DNA of 64,000 bases, from positions 1,116,001-1,180,000 of the forward strand of contig NZ_UGNX01000001.1 of assembly GCF_900452415.1 (NCBI RefSeq), read 5' to 3'. Below the pieces are notes generated by a model that was not told the DNA's origin, did no database searches, and saw only the letters and a program-made list of their open reading frames with translations. The stretch's first letter is position 1, and every line of letters begins with the position of its first letter. Below are positions 26,142-35,744 of this stretch, piece after piece. A program made the position numbers and the translations under genes. This stretch comes from Legionella cincinnatiensis. GTDB lineage: Bacteria; Pseudomonadota; Gammaproteobacteria; Legionellales; Legionellaceae.

Positions 26142-27902
26142 ATGAAACATACGGTAGAGCAGCTTTTAAAACACGCTTTAATTTCATTACAAAAATCGGG
26201 AGAAATGCCTGGCAATTTGGATGTTGAAATTAAGGTTGATCGTGCAAAAGACTCAGCTCATGGAGATTATGCGAGTAATCTAGCTTTAATTTTAGCAAAG
26301 CCTTGCCGCCAATCTCCACGTAAAATAGCAGAGCTTTTAGTCAAAGCGATTCCTGTTGATCCTGTTGTGGAAAAGGTAGAAATCGCTGGAGCAGGATTTA
26401 TTAATTTTTTTATACACAGTAATTCTCGTTCACAAATTATCGCTGAAGCATTGGAAAAAGGTAATCGTTTCGGTTGCAGTACTATTGGCAAAAATCAAAA
26501 AGTATTGGTTGAATTTGTTTCTGCCAATCCTACAGGACCTTTACATGTAGGGCATGGCAGAGGGGCAGCATTTGGCGCTACATTAGGAAATGTTCTCAAA
26601 GCAGCAGGCTATGATGTTACTTTAGAATATTATGTCAATGATGCTGGACGGCAAATGAATATCCTTGCTGCTAGTGTGTGGTTACGTTATCTGGAGCTTT
26701 CTGGTGAACCCGTAGTGATTCCAGCTAATGCTTATAAAGGTGATTATGTTTCTGAAATCGCACAAGAGCTATGGCTAAAGCATCATAGAGAATATGTTCA
26801 TCCTTGGGCTATAGTTATCGAGGGGCTACCGCTTGATGAACCGCATGGTGGTGATAAAGAAATTTATATTGATGCTTTAGTAGAGCGCATGAAAATGCTT
26901 TTGACCATGCCTGTTTTTTCCTTATTTCATCAACATGCTCTAAATACGGTTTTAAAGGATATCCAAGACGATCTTGCTGAATTTGGGGTGAACTACGACA
27001 GCTGGTTTTCAGAGCAATCATTATTTGAAGATGGATCAATTCAAAAAGGTATTCAAGCACTAAAGAATGGTGGCCATACTTTCGAAAAGGAAGGAGCCCT
27101 TTGGTTCAGAGCTACTGATTTTGGTGATGAAAAAGACCGTGTTTTGGTTCGTGCTAATGGTCATACTACTTATTTTGCTTCAGATGTAGCTTATCATTGG
27201 AATAAATATGATAGAGGTTATGATCGTATCATTGATATTTTTGGTGCCGATCATCATGGTTATATCACGCGTTTACGTGCTGTTGTTAAAGCTTTAGGAC
27301 ACGATGAGCGGACGCTTGATGTGCTCTTAGTTCAATTTGCTATTTTGTATCGTGGGGTTGAACGAGTACAAATGTCGACCCGAAGTGGATCTTTTGTTAC
27401 TTTAAGGGAATTACGTCAAGAAGTAGGTAATGATGCAGCTCGTTTTTTTTATGTAGCCCGTAAATCAGAACAACATATGGATTTTGATTTAGATTTAGCT
27501 AAATCAGAGTCTAGTGATAATCCGGTTTATTATATTCAATATGCACATGCAAGAATATGCTCTGTATTAAGGCAATTGAAGGAAAGAGGGTTATTTTGGG
27601 ATAAATCAGTGGGACTTAAGCATCTTGACTTATTAGAGCAAGAGCATGAAACTCATTTGATTTCGTTAATAAGTCGTTATCCTGAAGTTGTGGAATTAGC
27701 TGCTATGCATTGCGAACCTCACCAAGTAGCTTACTATTTGCGGGAAGTAGCCAATGGATTGCATAGCTATTATAATGCAGTTCCACTTCTGTGTGAGCAA
27801 GAACAATTACGATGTGCTCGTCTTTGTTTGCTCGAAGCAGTGCGTCAGGTAATATACAATGGGTTAGGTTTATTGGGCGTCTCCGCTCCTGAGAGTATGT
27901 GA
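26142..27902 (+). CDS. argS: Arginyl-tRNA synthetase
   Basis: A 586-residue class I aminoacyl-tRNA synthetase. The additional N-terminal domain begins [12 protein letters not shown]; the HIGH motif appears as [16 protein letters not shown], and the KMSKS region is degenerate (RVQMSTRSG), as usual in ArgRS. Arg-specific features [10 protein letters not shown] and FGADHHGYI are intact, and the C-terminal DALR anticodon domain follows ([10 protein letters not shown], then HSYYNAVP). ATG 26142 is preceded by TTAGGTACC. The stop codon overlaps the start of the following SPOR-domain gene (TGATG), giving a tight operon. Confidence 0.97.
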   Translation: MKHTVEQLLKHALISLQKSGEMPGNLDVEIKVDRAKDSAHGDYASNLALILAKPCRQSPRKIAELLVKAIPVDPVVEKVEIAGAGFINFFIHSNSRSQIIAEALEKGNRFGCSTIGKNQKVLVEFVSANPTGPLHVGHGRGAAFGATLGNVLKAAGYDVTLEYYVNDAGRQMNILAASVWLRYLELSGEPVVIPANAYKGDYVSEIAQELWLKHHREYVHPWAIVIEGLPLDEPHGGDKEIYIDALVERMKMLLTMPVFSLFHQHALNTVLKDIQDDLAEFGVNYDSWFSEQSLFEDGSIQKGIQALKNGGHTFEKEGALWFRATDFGDEKDRVLVRANGHTTYFASDVAYHWNKYDRGYDRIIDIFGADHHGYITRLRAVVKALGHDERTLDVLLVQFAILYRGVERVQMSTRSGSFVTLRELRQEVGNDAARFFYVARKSEQHMDFDLDLAKSESSDNPVYYIQYAHARICSVLRQLKERGLFWDKSVGLKHLDLLEQEHETHLISLISRYPEVVELAAMHCEPHQVAYYLREVANGLHSYYNAVPLLCEQEQLRCARLCLLEAVRQVIYNGLGLLGVSAPESM

Positions 27903-28675
27903 TGGCAAGAGAATATAATAATAAACGTTCTTCAAGATCGCGCGGTGGTGCATCGCACCATTTTTTATTGATTACGGTTATTTTTTTATTAGGTTATTTG
28001 GCCGCTTCTTTTTTTAATTTGGACACCATAATGCATTGGGTAAATACCCAAGTATTGGCTCATCATGATGCCAAAAAAGAATCAGCTAAACCTGAAACAC
28101 CACAACAGGCAGTGATTCCTCCTAAACCAAAGTTTGAGTTTTATACATTACTTGCTAATGAAAAAACTTCTGGATCACAACCTAATAAGGCAACAACAGT
28201 CGTTCAATCTGCCTCTACCGCAAGTATAAATACGACAACAGCTGCTCAAGCTACTGCCGCTGCAAATGCAAATACTGCAGTTACGGCGGTCGTTGCAGCG
28301 TCTACAACTGCTCCTGTTTCAAATGCGGTTACAGCAGCATCTACATCGCCACAAGTAAAGCCGAACTCCTCTCAAGCACAACAACCTGCAGCTCCTGCGA
28401 GAGCCATTGCAACTAAAACTACTTCTGTTGCTGGTGGAGGAAACTATTTAGTGCAAGTCGCTTCATTCAAAGCTCGGCAAGATGCAGAGCACATGAAAGG
28501 GACATTGATTCTCAAAGGGTTTAGTGTGTATATAATTCCAGTGAGTCATCCTACTAAAGGTAATTGGTTTCGAGTGGTAGTTGGCCCCTATTCTAATCGG
28601 GGACTTGCGCAACAGGCACAGATCAATTTAGCGAAAAATGAACGTCTGAATGGGATGATTACTACGGGTGGGTAA
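27902..28675 (+). CDS. FtsN-like SPOR-domain cell-division protein
   Basis: A 257-residue bitopic membrane protein: short basic cytoplasmic N-terminus (NNKRSSRSRGG), one membrane helix at about residues 20-38 (FLLITVIFLLGYLAASFF), a long low-complexity Ala/Thr/Pro periplasmic linker (residues about 90-170), and a C-terminal SPOR domain (YLVQVASFKARQDAEHMKG, then GNWFRVVVGPYSNRGLA) that binds denuded septal peptidoglycan. This is the FtsN architecture, the late divisome activator. It starts inside the argS stop codon (ATG 27902). A GTG at 27899 would add one residue and is unlikely. Confidence 0.9.
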   Translation: MAREYNNKRSSRSRGGASHHFLLITVIFLLGYLAASFFNLDTIMHWVNTQVLAHHDAKKESAKPETPQQAVIPPKPKFEFYTLLANEKTSGSQPNKATTVVQSASTASINTTTAAQATAAANANTAVTAVVAASTTAPVSNAVTAASTSPQVKPNSSQAQQPAAPARAIATKTTSVAGGGNYLVQVASFKARQDAEHMKGTLILKGFSVYIIPVSHPTKGNWFRVVVGPYSNRGLAQQAQINLAKNERLNGMITTGG

Positions 28676-29002
28676 AAATAAATCTACCAAAGTAAAAGTT
28701 ATATTTGCCGTATTTTGAACGAAAATCGCTCCGAAGAATACGTCCAGAGCCACCCGTATATTGTGCCTGGGGCAGCACAGCGAAACCCGGGTTCTGCTCC
28801 AGGCTACAAAGCATCCAAACAATGTGAAAGACCCTCTCATGACTTGTTACAGCTTATGGATATGATGGACGAGTCCTTCGGAGCAACCTGTGCTCGAGCT
28901 GAAATACTGGTGCAATAACGCAACACATGGTTCTTTTAAGGACTTGTAATCGCAATGAGTTGCAACTGTCCATCCTCAAGATGGACATGCCTTCTTTTTT
29001 GT
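28676..29002. other. Intergenic region with a REP-like hairpin
   Basis: About 330 bases between convergent genes. It contains the hairpin at 28764-28804. The 67- and 70-codon frames that cross it in both directions are explained by the GC-richer palindrome and were not accepted as genes. Confidence 0.5.
28764..28804. repeat. REP-like hairpin
   Basis: GCCTGGGGCAG at 28764-28774 pairs with CTGCTCCAGGC at 28794-28804, with one G-T pair. The region is GC-richer than its surroundings. It resembles repetitive extragenic palindromes; no second copy was found in the window. Confidence 0.5.
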
Positions 29003-30355
29003 TTACCTACCAAAAAGCTTGATTCCTTCCAGGAGTCCTGGATGGAGCATTTGCTCAAAACCTGGTGCCAACTGTTCCAACTTTTCTTTATTCTTGGCCA
29101 CAAAAAAGGAAGTGGTATAAAACAAGGAGGGGACAGATATCTTAAATCCAAAACGCGCGTACACATTCGCATCCGCTCTACTTACAGTCGGATTTAATTT
29201 TCGATTTTTATCATTAACCAAAATAATTTGTCCAGCACAAGGATAGCGCCTTTGAATGGCTTTAAGTTGTTCGGAACTCATTTGATCTAATTCTTCAACT
29301 GATAAAGACACGGTCGCAACATTTTTGGGGATTGCTTTAAAAATAAGCGTTAATTCTTCTGCACTCTTTTTCCAAAATCCATTTCTCTTTAAGTCAAGCG
29401 AAGTTACTCCGTGTGGAATAGCAGCAAAGGCTTGAGCCAATTCTGCTCCTGATTTTTTGCACAGGTCATTCCAGCTTAAATCAAGTGTACTAACCCCGTG
29501 TGGAATAGCAGCAAAGGCTTGAGCCAATTCTGCTCCTGATTTTTTGCACAGGTCATTCCAGTTTAAAACAAGTGTACTCACTCCTTGTGGAATAGTAGCA
29601 AAGGCTTGAGCTAATTGTGTTCCTGATTTTTTATAAAGCTCATTCCCACTTAAATCAAGAGTATTCACCCATTGTGGAATGGCTGCAAAGACTTGAGCTA
29701 ATTCTGCTCCTGATTTTTGATAAAGATGATTGTCTCTTAAATTAAGTGTGGTCACCCCTGGTGGAATGGCTGCAAAAGCTTGAGCTAATTCTACAACTGA
29801 TTTTTTGGAAAGGTGATTCGCACGTAAGATAAGTGTGGTTACCCATTGTGGAATAGCGGCAAAGGTTTGCGCTAATTCTCCACCTGATTTTTTGTAAAGG
29901 TAATTCAGTCTTAAATCCAGTGTGGTCACCCCTGCTGGAATGGCAGCAAAAGCTTCAGCCAATTCTGCACCTGATTTGTGGTAAAGGGAATTCCGTCTTA
30001 AATCAAGGGTGGTTACTCCTTGGGAAATAGAAGCAAAGACTTGAGCTAATTCTGCTCCTGATTTTTGGTCAAGGCCATTCCCGCTTAAATCAAGTGTACT
30101 CACCCATTTTGGAATGGCTGCAAAGGCTTGAGCTAATTCTGCTTCTGATTTTTTGTAAAGCTCATTTCCACTTAAATCAAGCCAGGTCACTCCTTGTGGA
30201 ATAGCAGCAAAGGCTTGAGCCAATTCTACTCCTGATTTTTTGTAAAGGTCATTTCTGCCTAAATTAAGCCGGGTTATCCCTTGTGGAATAGCAGCAAAGG
30301 CCTGTGTTATTTCATTCTCAGACATGGATCCAAGGGATCTTATGATGAAAATCAT
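29003..30355 (-). CDS. Leucine-rich-repeat protein, 11 repeats (paralog 1)
   Basis: A 450-residue protein of about eleven 29-residue LRR units of the form GVTTLDLSGNxLYxKSGAEL followed by AQAFAAIP, plus one degenerate unit, then a conserved C-terminal domain of about 90 residues (QIILVNDKNRKLNP, SRADANVYARFGFK, PSLFYTTSFFVAKNKEKLE). The unit matches ribonuclease-inhibitor-like LRRs common in legionella effectors, a horseshoe for protein binding in the host. ATG 30355 follows CTGGAGAATAGAA; a longer frame to 30382 lacks that site. Two paralogs (49224-50399, 50770-51516) share the same ends and leader. Units 9 and 10 share a 65-bp identical stretch, a sign of recent repeat expansion. Confidence 0.85.
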   Translation of the reverse strand: MIFIIRSLGSMSENEITQAFAAIPQGITRLNLGRNDLYKKSGVELAQAFAAIPQGVTWLDLSGNELYKKSEAELAQAFAAIPKWVSTLDLSGNGLDQKSGAELAQVFASISQGVTTLDLRRNSLYHKSGAELAEAFAAIPAGVTTLDLRLNYLYKKSGGELAQTFAAIPQWVTTLILRANHLSKKSVVELAQAFAAIPPGVTTLNLRDNHLYQKSGAELAQVFAAIPQWVNTLDLSGNELYKKSGTQLAQAFATIPQGVSTLVLNWNDLCKKSGAELAQAFAAIPHGVSTLDLSWNDLCKKSGAELAQAFAAIPHGVTSLDLKRNGFWKKSAEELTLIFKAIPKNVATVSLSVEELDQMSSEQLKAIQRRYPCAGQIILVNDKNRKLNPTVSRADANVYARFGFKISVPSLFYTTSFFVAKNKEKLEQLAPGFEQMLHPGLLEGIKLFGR

Positions 30356-30672
30356 TTCTATTCTCCAGTAGAATTTATTCATTAATGTTTTTAATGCTAA
30401 AAATTAAGTAGATCTTTAGCTAATTGAGATAAGACATACTGAAAAAATGAATCAAGAAACGGATAGCATCTTTTCGCTGACATAAAGTACATGAAAGCCT
30501 TTTCCTGATTTTAGAATCAGTGAACAAGAACCTTCTGTGTATGCTTTATCTCAGCAACCAACCCGTTTACTCATGAAAACTAGGTAGAGTACCAGTCCTC
30601 TTCGCTATCCTTAAGGAGAAGATAAGTTGCTGTGATTTAAAGAGATCTGAGTGATCCACTTAAATCTTAGGA
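30356..30672 (-). promoter_or_regulatory. Conserved leader of LRR gene, copy 1
   Basis: About 310 non-coding bases directly upstream of the LRR start are conserved with those ahead of the two other LRR genes. Blocks include AACTTATCTTCTCCTTAAGG and AAAACTAGGTAGAGTACCAG-type sequence. An inverted repeat brackets the central part: TGAGATAAGACATACTGAA at 30425-30443 pairs with TGTGTATGCTTTATCTCA ending at 30553. It may carry the shared promoter and form a long stem in the 5' UTR. Confidence 0.65.
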
Positions 30673-30837
30673 GAGTATTATATCATAAATGCTATTGAAT
30701 TCATTAATTAATCAATTTGTTTTGTTAATGCGCGATAAATGAGGATAATAGATGTATTCAATTTTGGGTTTGTACAAGAAGAGCGAGCTGAACTTGGCTA
30801 TCAAGCAAAGTCGCTTTTTATACTTTCGTTAGTTTCA

Positions 30838-31176
30838 TTAACGACGTACAATCACTTGAATATTTGCTGCATTTTTTATCGCATGAGGTTTACTTACGCC
30901 TATAGTAAGGTGTGTTATTTTAAATTGTTCTTTAATTAGGTTGGCTACTTCATTGGCAACTGTTTCAATTAATTGAAATGATTTTGATTCTACGTAAAGG
31001 GTAACTTGCTCACAAAGGGCTGCATAATCTATGGTCTTGGTTAAATCTTCTCCACAATCACTGAAATCGGTATCAATGCTGATATCAATTAATAAGGATT
31101 GATTAATACGTTGTTCCCAGTCATAGACGCCTATTTTTGTACTGACGTTGAGGGCTTTTATGTTTAATGTATCCAT
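30838..31176 (-). CDS. folB: Dihydroneopterin aldolase
   Basis: A 112-residue FolB-family protein: LNIKALNVSTKIGVYDWEQR is the family opening, followed by LLIDISIDTDFSD, TIDYAALCEQV and IETVANEVANLI, which carry the active-site Tyr and Glu positions of the T-fold. It converts 7,8-dihydroneopterin to 6-hydroxymethyl-dihydropterin in folate synthesis and acts in the cytoplasm as an octamer. No other folate gene is adjacent. Length is normal for the family (about 115-120). Confidence 0.92.
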   Translation of the reverse strand: MDTLNIKALNVSTKIGVYDWEQRINQSLLIDISIDTDFSDCGEDLTKTIDYAALCEQVTLYVESKSFQLIETVANEVANLIKEQFKITHLTIGVSKPHAIKNAANIQVIVRR

Positions 31177-31619
31177 TTTTTTGTAAAAGTAATTTTTTTA
31201 TATTTTATCTAAATTAATAGTTCTCTGTATAGAGTTGCTTTGATTTATTCTAGGAATAGATTAACAAGGATCTCAACAAAACGCACTTTATTTAGTGCAG
31301 TGCTGGGACTAATTCATCAGTTTCAAGAAGGGATTCGTTTTCATTTTTAGGGACACTGGGATTGGGTGAAAGTTTCACGGCTTTATCATTCAGAGTTTCC
31401 AATCACTTTTTTTAATCTTCCTGTATTCTTAGGGTAACCCTTACCACTAGACAACAATGAATTTTGAACTAATCCCATAATAAATTTCTATAATAGATAC
31501 GAGATTGCGCATTGTGTTCTTAGTTTCATCCATAATCAATTACGATCCATTTCGTAATTTGGAATAGAGCAGAATAAGTATGCTACTATTACGTCATTTT
31601 TAGGATATTGAGGCAAATA
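31177..31619. other. Divergent intergenic region folB / hemE
   Basis: About 440 AT-rich bases separating divergent folB and hemE, which must hold both promoters. No repeat of the families found elsewhere, no open frame and no RNA gene was recognised. Confidence 0.4.
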
Positions 31620-32675
31620 ATGTACGATCTAAATCAATCTTTGTTTCTACGTGCTTTAAGACGTCAGCCGGTAGAGAGAACTCCAGTATGGATAATGCGT
31701 CAAGCGGGTCGTTATTTACCTGAATATCGGCAGACAAGAGCTCAAGCGGGTGATTTTTTAAGTCTGTGTAAAAATCCAGAACTTGCCTGTGAAGTGACTT
31801 TGCAACCTTTACGTCGTTTTTCTTTAGATGCTGCTATTCTATTTTCTGATATTTTGACTATTCCTGATGCTATGGGCTTGGGTTTGTATTTTGCTGAAGG
31901 AGAGGGACCGTGTTTTGAGCGTCCTATTCGAGACATCCAAGCAATTACTCATCTTCCAGTCCCTGATTTAGATTCTTTAGCGTATGTGATGAATGCAGTA
32001 CGTTTAATTCGTAAAGAAATGCCACAAGAGTTGCCTTTGATTGGTTTTGCAGGTAGTCCTTGGACTTTAGCGTGTTATATGGTTGAAGGCAGGAGCAGTC
32101 GGGATTTTAAACGTATTTCGCATTTAATCTATACCAACAGCGAAGCAGCACATCAGCTATTACATAAATTAGCACTATCAGTAGCAGATTATCTTTGTGA
32201 ACAAATTAAGGCGGGGGTTAATGCGGTGATGCTTTTTGATACCTGGGGAGGAATCTTAACCCCAGAAAATTATCAAAATTTCTCTTTGCATTATATGCAG
32301 CACATCGTGCAACAAATAAAAAGTCATTTTCCTGATGTCCCGGTGATTTTGTTTACTAAAGGTGGTGGACAGTGGTTGGAAAAAATGCTTATTACCGGTT
32401 GTGATGCTTTAGGTGTCGATTGGACTTGTGAGTTGAGCGAAGCACGACGAAGAGTTGGTGATAAAGTAGCGTTACAAGGAAATTTAGAGCCCTCAGTATT
32501 GCTCACTTCAAAGCAATGTATCCATGAGCAAGTCAAAAAAGTATTAGCTTCTTTTGGACATGGGAGCGGGCATGTATTTAATCTTGGGCATGGCATTACT
32601 CCTGATGTGCCACCAGAACATGTTGCGGCGATGATTGAGGCGGTTCATGAGTACAGTCCTCATTATCATCGTTAA
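31620..32675 (+). CDS. hemE: Uroporphyrinogen III decarboxylase
   Basis: A 351-residue HemE. The N-terminal signature [17 protein letters not shown] binds substrate; the second signature [17 protein letters not shown] and [16 protein letters not shown] (with the catalytic Asp region) are intact, as is the C-terminal [15 protein letters not shown]. It decarboxylates uroporphyrinogen III to coproporphyrinogen III in haem synthesis. ATG 31620 has GAGGCA just upstream; the TTG at 31608 is an in-frame codon, not a start. Monocistronic in this window, followed by a repeat-filled gap. Confidence 0.97.
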   Translation: MYDLNQSLFLRALRRQPVERTPVWIMRQAGRYLPEYRQTRAQAGDFLSLCKNPELACEVTLQPLRRFSLDAAILFSDILTIPDAMGLGLYFAEGEGPCFERPIRDIQAITHLPVPDLDSLAYVMNAVRLIRKEMPQELPLIGFAGSPWTLACYMVEGRSSRDFKRISHLIYTNSEAAHQLLHKLALSVADYLCEQIKAGVNAVMLFDTWGGILTPENYQNFSLHYMQHIVQQIKSHFPDVPVILFTKGGGQWLEKMLITGCDALGVDWTCELSEARRRVGDKVALQGNLEPSVLLTSKQCIHEQVKKVLASFGHGSGHVFNLGHGITPDVPPEHVAAMIEAVHEYSPHYHR

Positions 32676-32749
32676 GTAGACTGGAAATGTAAATGCCTGG
32701 ATGACGCTCTCCCAAATGCTACTCCGCGCGGCATGGTTACAGATCCATC

Positions 32750-32915
32750 CTCCATCGCGAACCGTTCGGGCTGAGGAGGCGTTTATGCCGTCTCGAAGCT
32801 TTGGTCCAGAACTTGAAAATTCGTACTAAGGCTTCGAGACAGCGCTATGCGCTTCCTCAGCCCGAACGGCTCAAAGTAAAACCACGTTCTCTTATACGAA
32901 ACTCACGTTCAGTTA
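32750..32915. repeat. ERIC-like palindromic element, copy 2 (opposite orientation)
   Basis: ACCGTTCGGGCTGAGGAGGC on the left and GCGCTTCCTCAGCCCGAACGG on the right enclose an asymmetric middle. The order is the reverse of copy 1: the TTTATGCCGTCTCGAAG arm is on the left and the GAGACAGCGCTATGCGC arm is on the right, so it is inserted the other way round. It ends in AACTCACGTT. Confidence 0.85.
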
Positions 32916-32930
32916 AGGCCCGTGCCTACT

Positions 32931-32950
32931 TCCCGTGGCTTGTCCACGGG
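32931..32950. repeat. CCCGTGGCTTGTCCACGGG hairpin repeat
   Basis: A small palindrome, CCCGTGG...CCACGGG. Relatives are at 37875-37907 (CCCGTGGCTTGTCCGCGGGA) and at about 43268-43291 (CCCGCGGCTTGCTAGCGGGA), all in intergenic DNA close to the larger repeats. Confidence 0.65.
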
Positions 32951-33102
32951 AGCCAAAGATCGAATAAAGAATCTATTTAGAGCCAGTCCCCATCTCAGCC
33001 TGAACGGGCCGAAGTAACCCACGTTGGCTTATACAAACTATGAGTATTAATCAATAGGATTCTAAATTTTGGGTGAGGGGGCTAGAGTTAATTGAATGTG
33101 AT

Positions 33103-33299
33103 TTACGGATAAAGAATCTATTTAGAGTCACTCTCCATCTCGACTCGTTCGGGCTGAGGAAGCGCGTAGCGCTGTCTCGAAGCCATAGCACGAATTTTCA
33201 AGTTCTGTGTTAAGGCTTCGAGAGGGCATAAATGCCTCCTCAGCCCGAACGGGCCGAAGTAAACCCACCTTGGCTTATACAAAACTCACGTTAATTTAA
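33103..33299. repeat. ERIC-like palindromic element, copy 3
   Basis: It has the same orientation as copy 1: CTCGTTCGGGCTGAGGAAGC with GCGCTGTCTCGAAG on the left, and GGCATAAATGCCTCCTCAGC then CCGAACGGG on the right. It ends AAAACTCACGTTAATTTAAG, close to the DAHP synthase stop. Confidence 0.85.
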
Positions 33300-33309
33300 G
33301 TCCACGCAT

Positions 33310-34644
33310 TTAACTTTTTCTAAATTGTCGACTCAATTGAATTGCCATTTCTATTGATTGTTCGTAGTTTAAACGAGGATCAACCAGGCTATGGTATGCT
33401 GTTTTCAGATCGTCAGCGGCTAATCCACGAGCCCCGCCAATACATTCGGTAACATTATCACCAGTAAGCTCAAAATGAACACCGCCTAAGTAACTACCCA
33501 TACTACGATGGATTTCCCACGCTTGTTTTAATTCCAAAAGAATATTATCAAAATGGCGCGTTTTAATACCATCAGAAGTAGTTTCTGTATTGCCATGCAT
33601 TGGATCACAAGACCATGTTACGGGAATCTTTGTTTTCTGCACTGCATCTATAAGAGGAGGAAGTAGTTTTTCTATATGTCGAGCTCCCAAGCGGGTAAAC
33701 AACAAAAGTCGTCCTTCTTCTCGTTGCGGATTAGCTCTATCTAACACTTCTTCCAACCATTCTGGAGTAGCTCCTGGACCAATTTTGATGCCAATAGGAT
33801 TTTCAACACCTCGCAAAAACTCTAAATGAGCACTATCGATTTGTGCAGTGCGCATGCCTATCCAAGGCAAATGAGTGGAAAGGTTATACCATAGACCATC
33901 ATCCATTTTTCGTGTTAGCGCTTGTTCATAATGCAAATGCAAGGCTTCATGAGAAGTATAAAAATCTACCTTAGATAAATTACTGGATTGTATTCCATCT
34001 ATAGTATCTAAAAAATCCAAAGCATCACCTATAGATTTTACTATAGTTTGATATTCTTCTTTCTGTTTTGAATGTTCTACAAAACTTAAATCCCATTGTT
34101 GGGGATGATTAAGGCTCGCAAATCCACTATCAAGCAAACTACGAATATAATTTAAAGTAACTGCTGAGCAGTTGTAGGCCTGCAATAACAGTTTGGGATT
34201 GGGTTCTCTTGCTTCAGGAGTAAATTCAGGGGAATTGACAAGATCGCCACGATAGCTTGGTAAAGTAATACCATTAATCGTTTCGTAATCAGAAGAACGA
34301 GGCTTTGCATACTGTCCAGCAATTCGTCCAACGCGGATAATTGGTTTACGCAACCCATGTAATAAAATTAAACTCATTTGCAATATAATTTTTAACTTAT
34401 TACTGATGATCTCTGCACGACAATCGTTAAATGACTCAGCACAATCACCACCTTGAAGAATAAATGCATCGCCACGCCCAGCACGAGCAATTTCTTTTTT
34501 TAAATTTTTAATTTCGCTACTCGTTACTAACGGGGGTAATAAGCTTAACTGCTCCACAACTTTATTTAATTTTTTTTCATCAGCATATGTTGCAGCCTGT
34601 AGGTATGAATATTGAAGCCAAGATATAGGCGACCACTTTTGCAT
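33310..34644 (-). CDS. Class II 3-deoxy-7-phosphoheptulonate (DAHP) synthase
   Basis: A 444-residue class II (plant/AroH-II type) DAHP synthase. The N-terminal WSPISWLQ...ATYAD, FILQGGDCAESFND, IIRVGRIAGQYAKPRSS, and the C-terminal VTWSCDPMHGNTE and GGVHFELTGDNVTECIGG are all family hallmarks; the Cys in GGDC and the His/Glu/Asp of the later motifs bind metal and PEP. It condenses PEP and erythrose-4-phosphate, the first step of the shikimate pathway. I placed the start at ATG 34644 (MQKWSPISW), which matches the family N-terminus and has CCAGG upstream; a frame to 34710 would add 22 atypical residues. Confidence 0.93.
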   Translation of the reverse strand: MQKWSPISWLQYSYLQAATYADEKKLNKVVEQLSLLPPLVTSSEIKNLKKEIARAGRGDAFILQGGDCAESFNDCRAEIISNKLKIILQMSLILLHGLRKPIIRVGRIAGQYAKPRSSDYETINGITLPSYRGDLVNSPEFTPEAREPNPKLLLQAYNCSAVTLNYIRSLLDSGFASLNHPQQWDLSFVEHSKQKEEYQTIVKSIGDALDFLDTIDGIQSSNLSKVDFYTSHEALHLHYEQALTRKMDDGLWYNLSTHLPWIGMRTAQIDSAHLEFLRGVENPIGIKIGPGATPEWLEEVLDRANPQREEGRLLLFTRLGARHIEKLLPPLIDAVQKTKIPVTWSCDPMHGNTETTSDGIKTRHFDNILLELKQAWEIHRSMGSYLGGVHFELTGDNVTECIGGARGLAADDLKTAYHSLVDPRLNYEQSIEMAIQLSRQFRKS

Positions 34645-35047
34645 AAATAAACCTGGTGATTTTTTTAAGTCTAAGTATGGAATAAATGAACATATACTGC
34701 AAGCAAACATTTTTAAGAAGTAAGGGCTTGAAATTTTATAATGCTGACCCCATTTCCATGATTCGCCTTAGTTAAAGTAGGTTCGTTATAAAGACAACGA
34801 TATTTTGTATACCGCACTGCTTTTATTTAGAATTGGCATCCGTATCAATGCGACGCCCAGTTTTGCTAGGGAAGAGCGTTACGGGATAACGTGAATACAT
34901 CAAAGATGACTTCTCTGTTTTTGATGTTGAATTACGTTAGTTAGGTCCGTTAAAACCTAACATTAATTTTCGAATACCAGAGAGATACAATGAATATGGA
35001 GTTTTATAATCCATTGACATTAATTCTGGTAAATCAGGAGTATTTAC
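34645..35047. other. Divergent region upstream of grpE
   Basis: About 400 bases between the DAHP synthase gene and grpE. It holds a TTTTTATTTGGAACT-family repeat (34817-34850) and a small dyad GTTAGGT...AACCTAAC near 34938-34960 ahead of grpE. No clear sigma-32 promoter (CTTGAA ... CCCCAT) was found. Confidence 0.45.
34817..34850 (+). repeat. TTTTTATTTGGAACT dispersed repeat, copy 3
   Basis: CTGCTTTTATTTAGAATTGG then CATCCGTATCAATG, a diverged match to the copies near 1521 and 23417. Confidence 0.45.
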
Positions 35048-35656
35048 ATGAGTAAGAAAGAAAAAAAAGATTGGCACAAATTTAAAGAAACACATTTAAA
35101 TGAAGCACAGCACTCCCAAGATTCAGAAGAAGAGAGTCTTGAGGTAACTTTGGACTCACTTGAACCTCAAGAAGCGTCTTTAGAGCATCCAAATTATGCT
35201 GAATTGAGTGAAAAACTCACTCTTACAGAACAGCAAGCTCACGAGAATTGGGAAAAGGCAGTACGTGCTCAAGCTGAATTGGATAATTTTCGCCGTCGGG
35301 CGGAACGAGAAATTGCTAATGCCCATCGTTATGGCGTTGAGAAATTGATTTCTTCTTTATTGCCTGTAATTGACAGTTTAGAACAAGCCTTGCAATTGGC
35401 TATAAAGGCGGAAGATACATCAATGCGCGAAGGCTTGGAATTAACATTGAAACTTTTTGTTGATGCATTGCAAAAATTCGAAGTGCAACAAATTGATCCT
35501 ATTGGTACTCCATTTGATCCTCAATTGCATGAGGCGATGTCGATGCAGAGTGCCCCTGATGCTGAACCAAATACAGTATTAGCTGTATTCCAAAAGGGTT
35601 ACAAATTAAGCGATCGGGTGATTAGACCGGCACGCGTTGTTGTATCGAAAAAATAA
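35048..35656 (+). CDS. grpE: GrpE nucleotide-exchange factor
   Basis: A 202-residue GrpE: a charged N-terminal tail, the long dimerising helix (RAQAELDNFRRRAEREIANA) and the C-terminal beta-wing region (FDPQLHEAMSMQ, VLAVFQKGYKLSDRVIRPA, VVVSKK). It releases ADP from DnaK and acts as the thermosensor of the chaperone cycle. AGGAG lies a few bases before ATG 35048. First gene of the grpE-dnaK-dnaJ cluster; 88 bases separate it from dnaK. Confidence 0.97.
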   Translation: MSKKEKKDWHKFKETHLNEAQHSQDSEEESLEVTLDSLEPQEASLEHPNYAELSEKLTLTEQQAHENWEKAVRAQAELDNFRRRAEREIANAHRYGVEKLISSLLPVIDSLEQALQLAIKAEDTSMREGLELTLKLFVDALQKFEVQQIDPIGTPFDPQLHEAMSMQSAPDAEPNTVLAVFQKGYKLSDRVIRPARVVVSKK

Positions 35657-35744
35657 ATTGTGAGGTTAGTGGGTTGAAATTTGGCATGTGATACCCATAT
35701 AAGAATTATTGCATAAAAAATTACTAATTGGAGCAAGAAATAGA

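Larger units (their letters stand above)
32676..33309. other. Repeat-dense intergenic region
   Basis: About 630 bases between convergent hemE and the DAHP synthase gene. It holds two full ERIC-like elements (32750-32915, 33103-33299) and, between them, a degenerate copy plus a CCCGTGGCTTGTCCACGGG hairpin near 32931-32950. No gene was seen. Confidence 0.75.

Noticed and set aside
28715..28918. Small opposed frames over the hairpin at 28764
   Set aside because: Both strands are open only because of a GC-richer palindrome; no ribosome-binding site or domain pattern.
29410..30340. CRISPR array suggested by regularly spaced repeats
   Set aside because: The 87-base period is the coding repeat of the LRR protein, in frame and translated throughout.
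30739..30939. 66-codon plus-strand frame between the LRR leader and folB
   Set aside because: Overlaps the end of folB on the other strand and has no site or recognisable content.
34900..35047. Sigma-32 heat-shock promoter ahead of grpE
   Set aside because: A TTGAA-like hexamer exists but no properly spaced CCCCAT partner, so the claim could not be supported.
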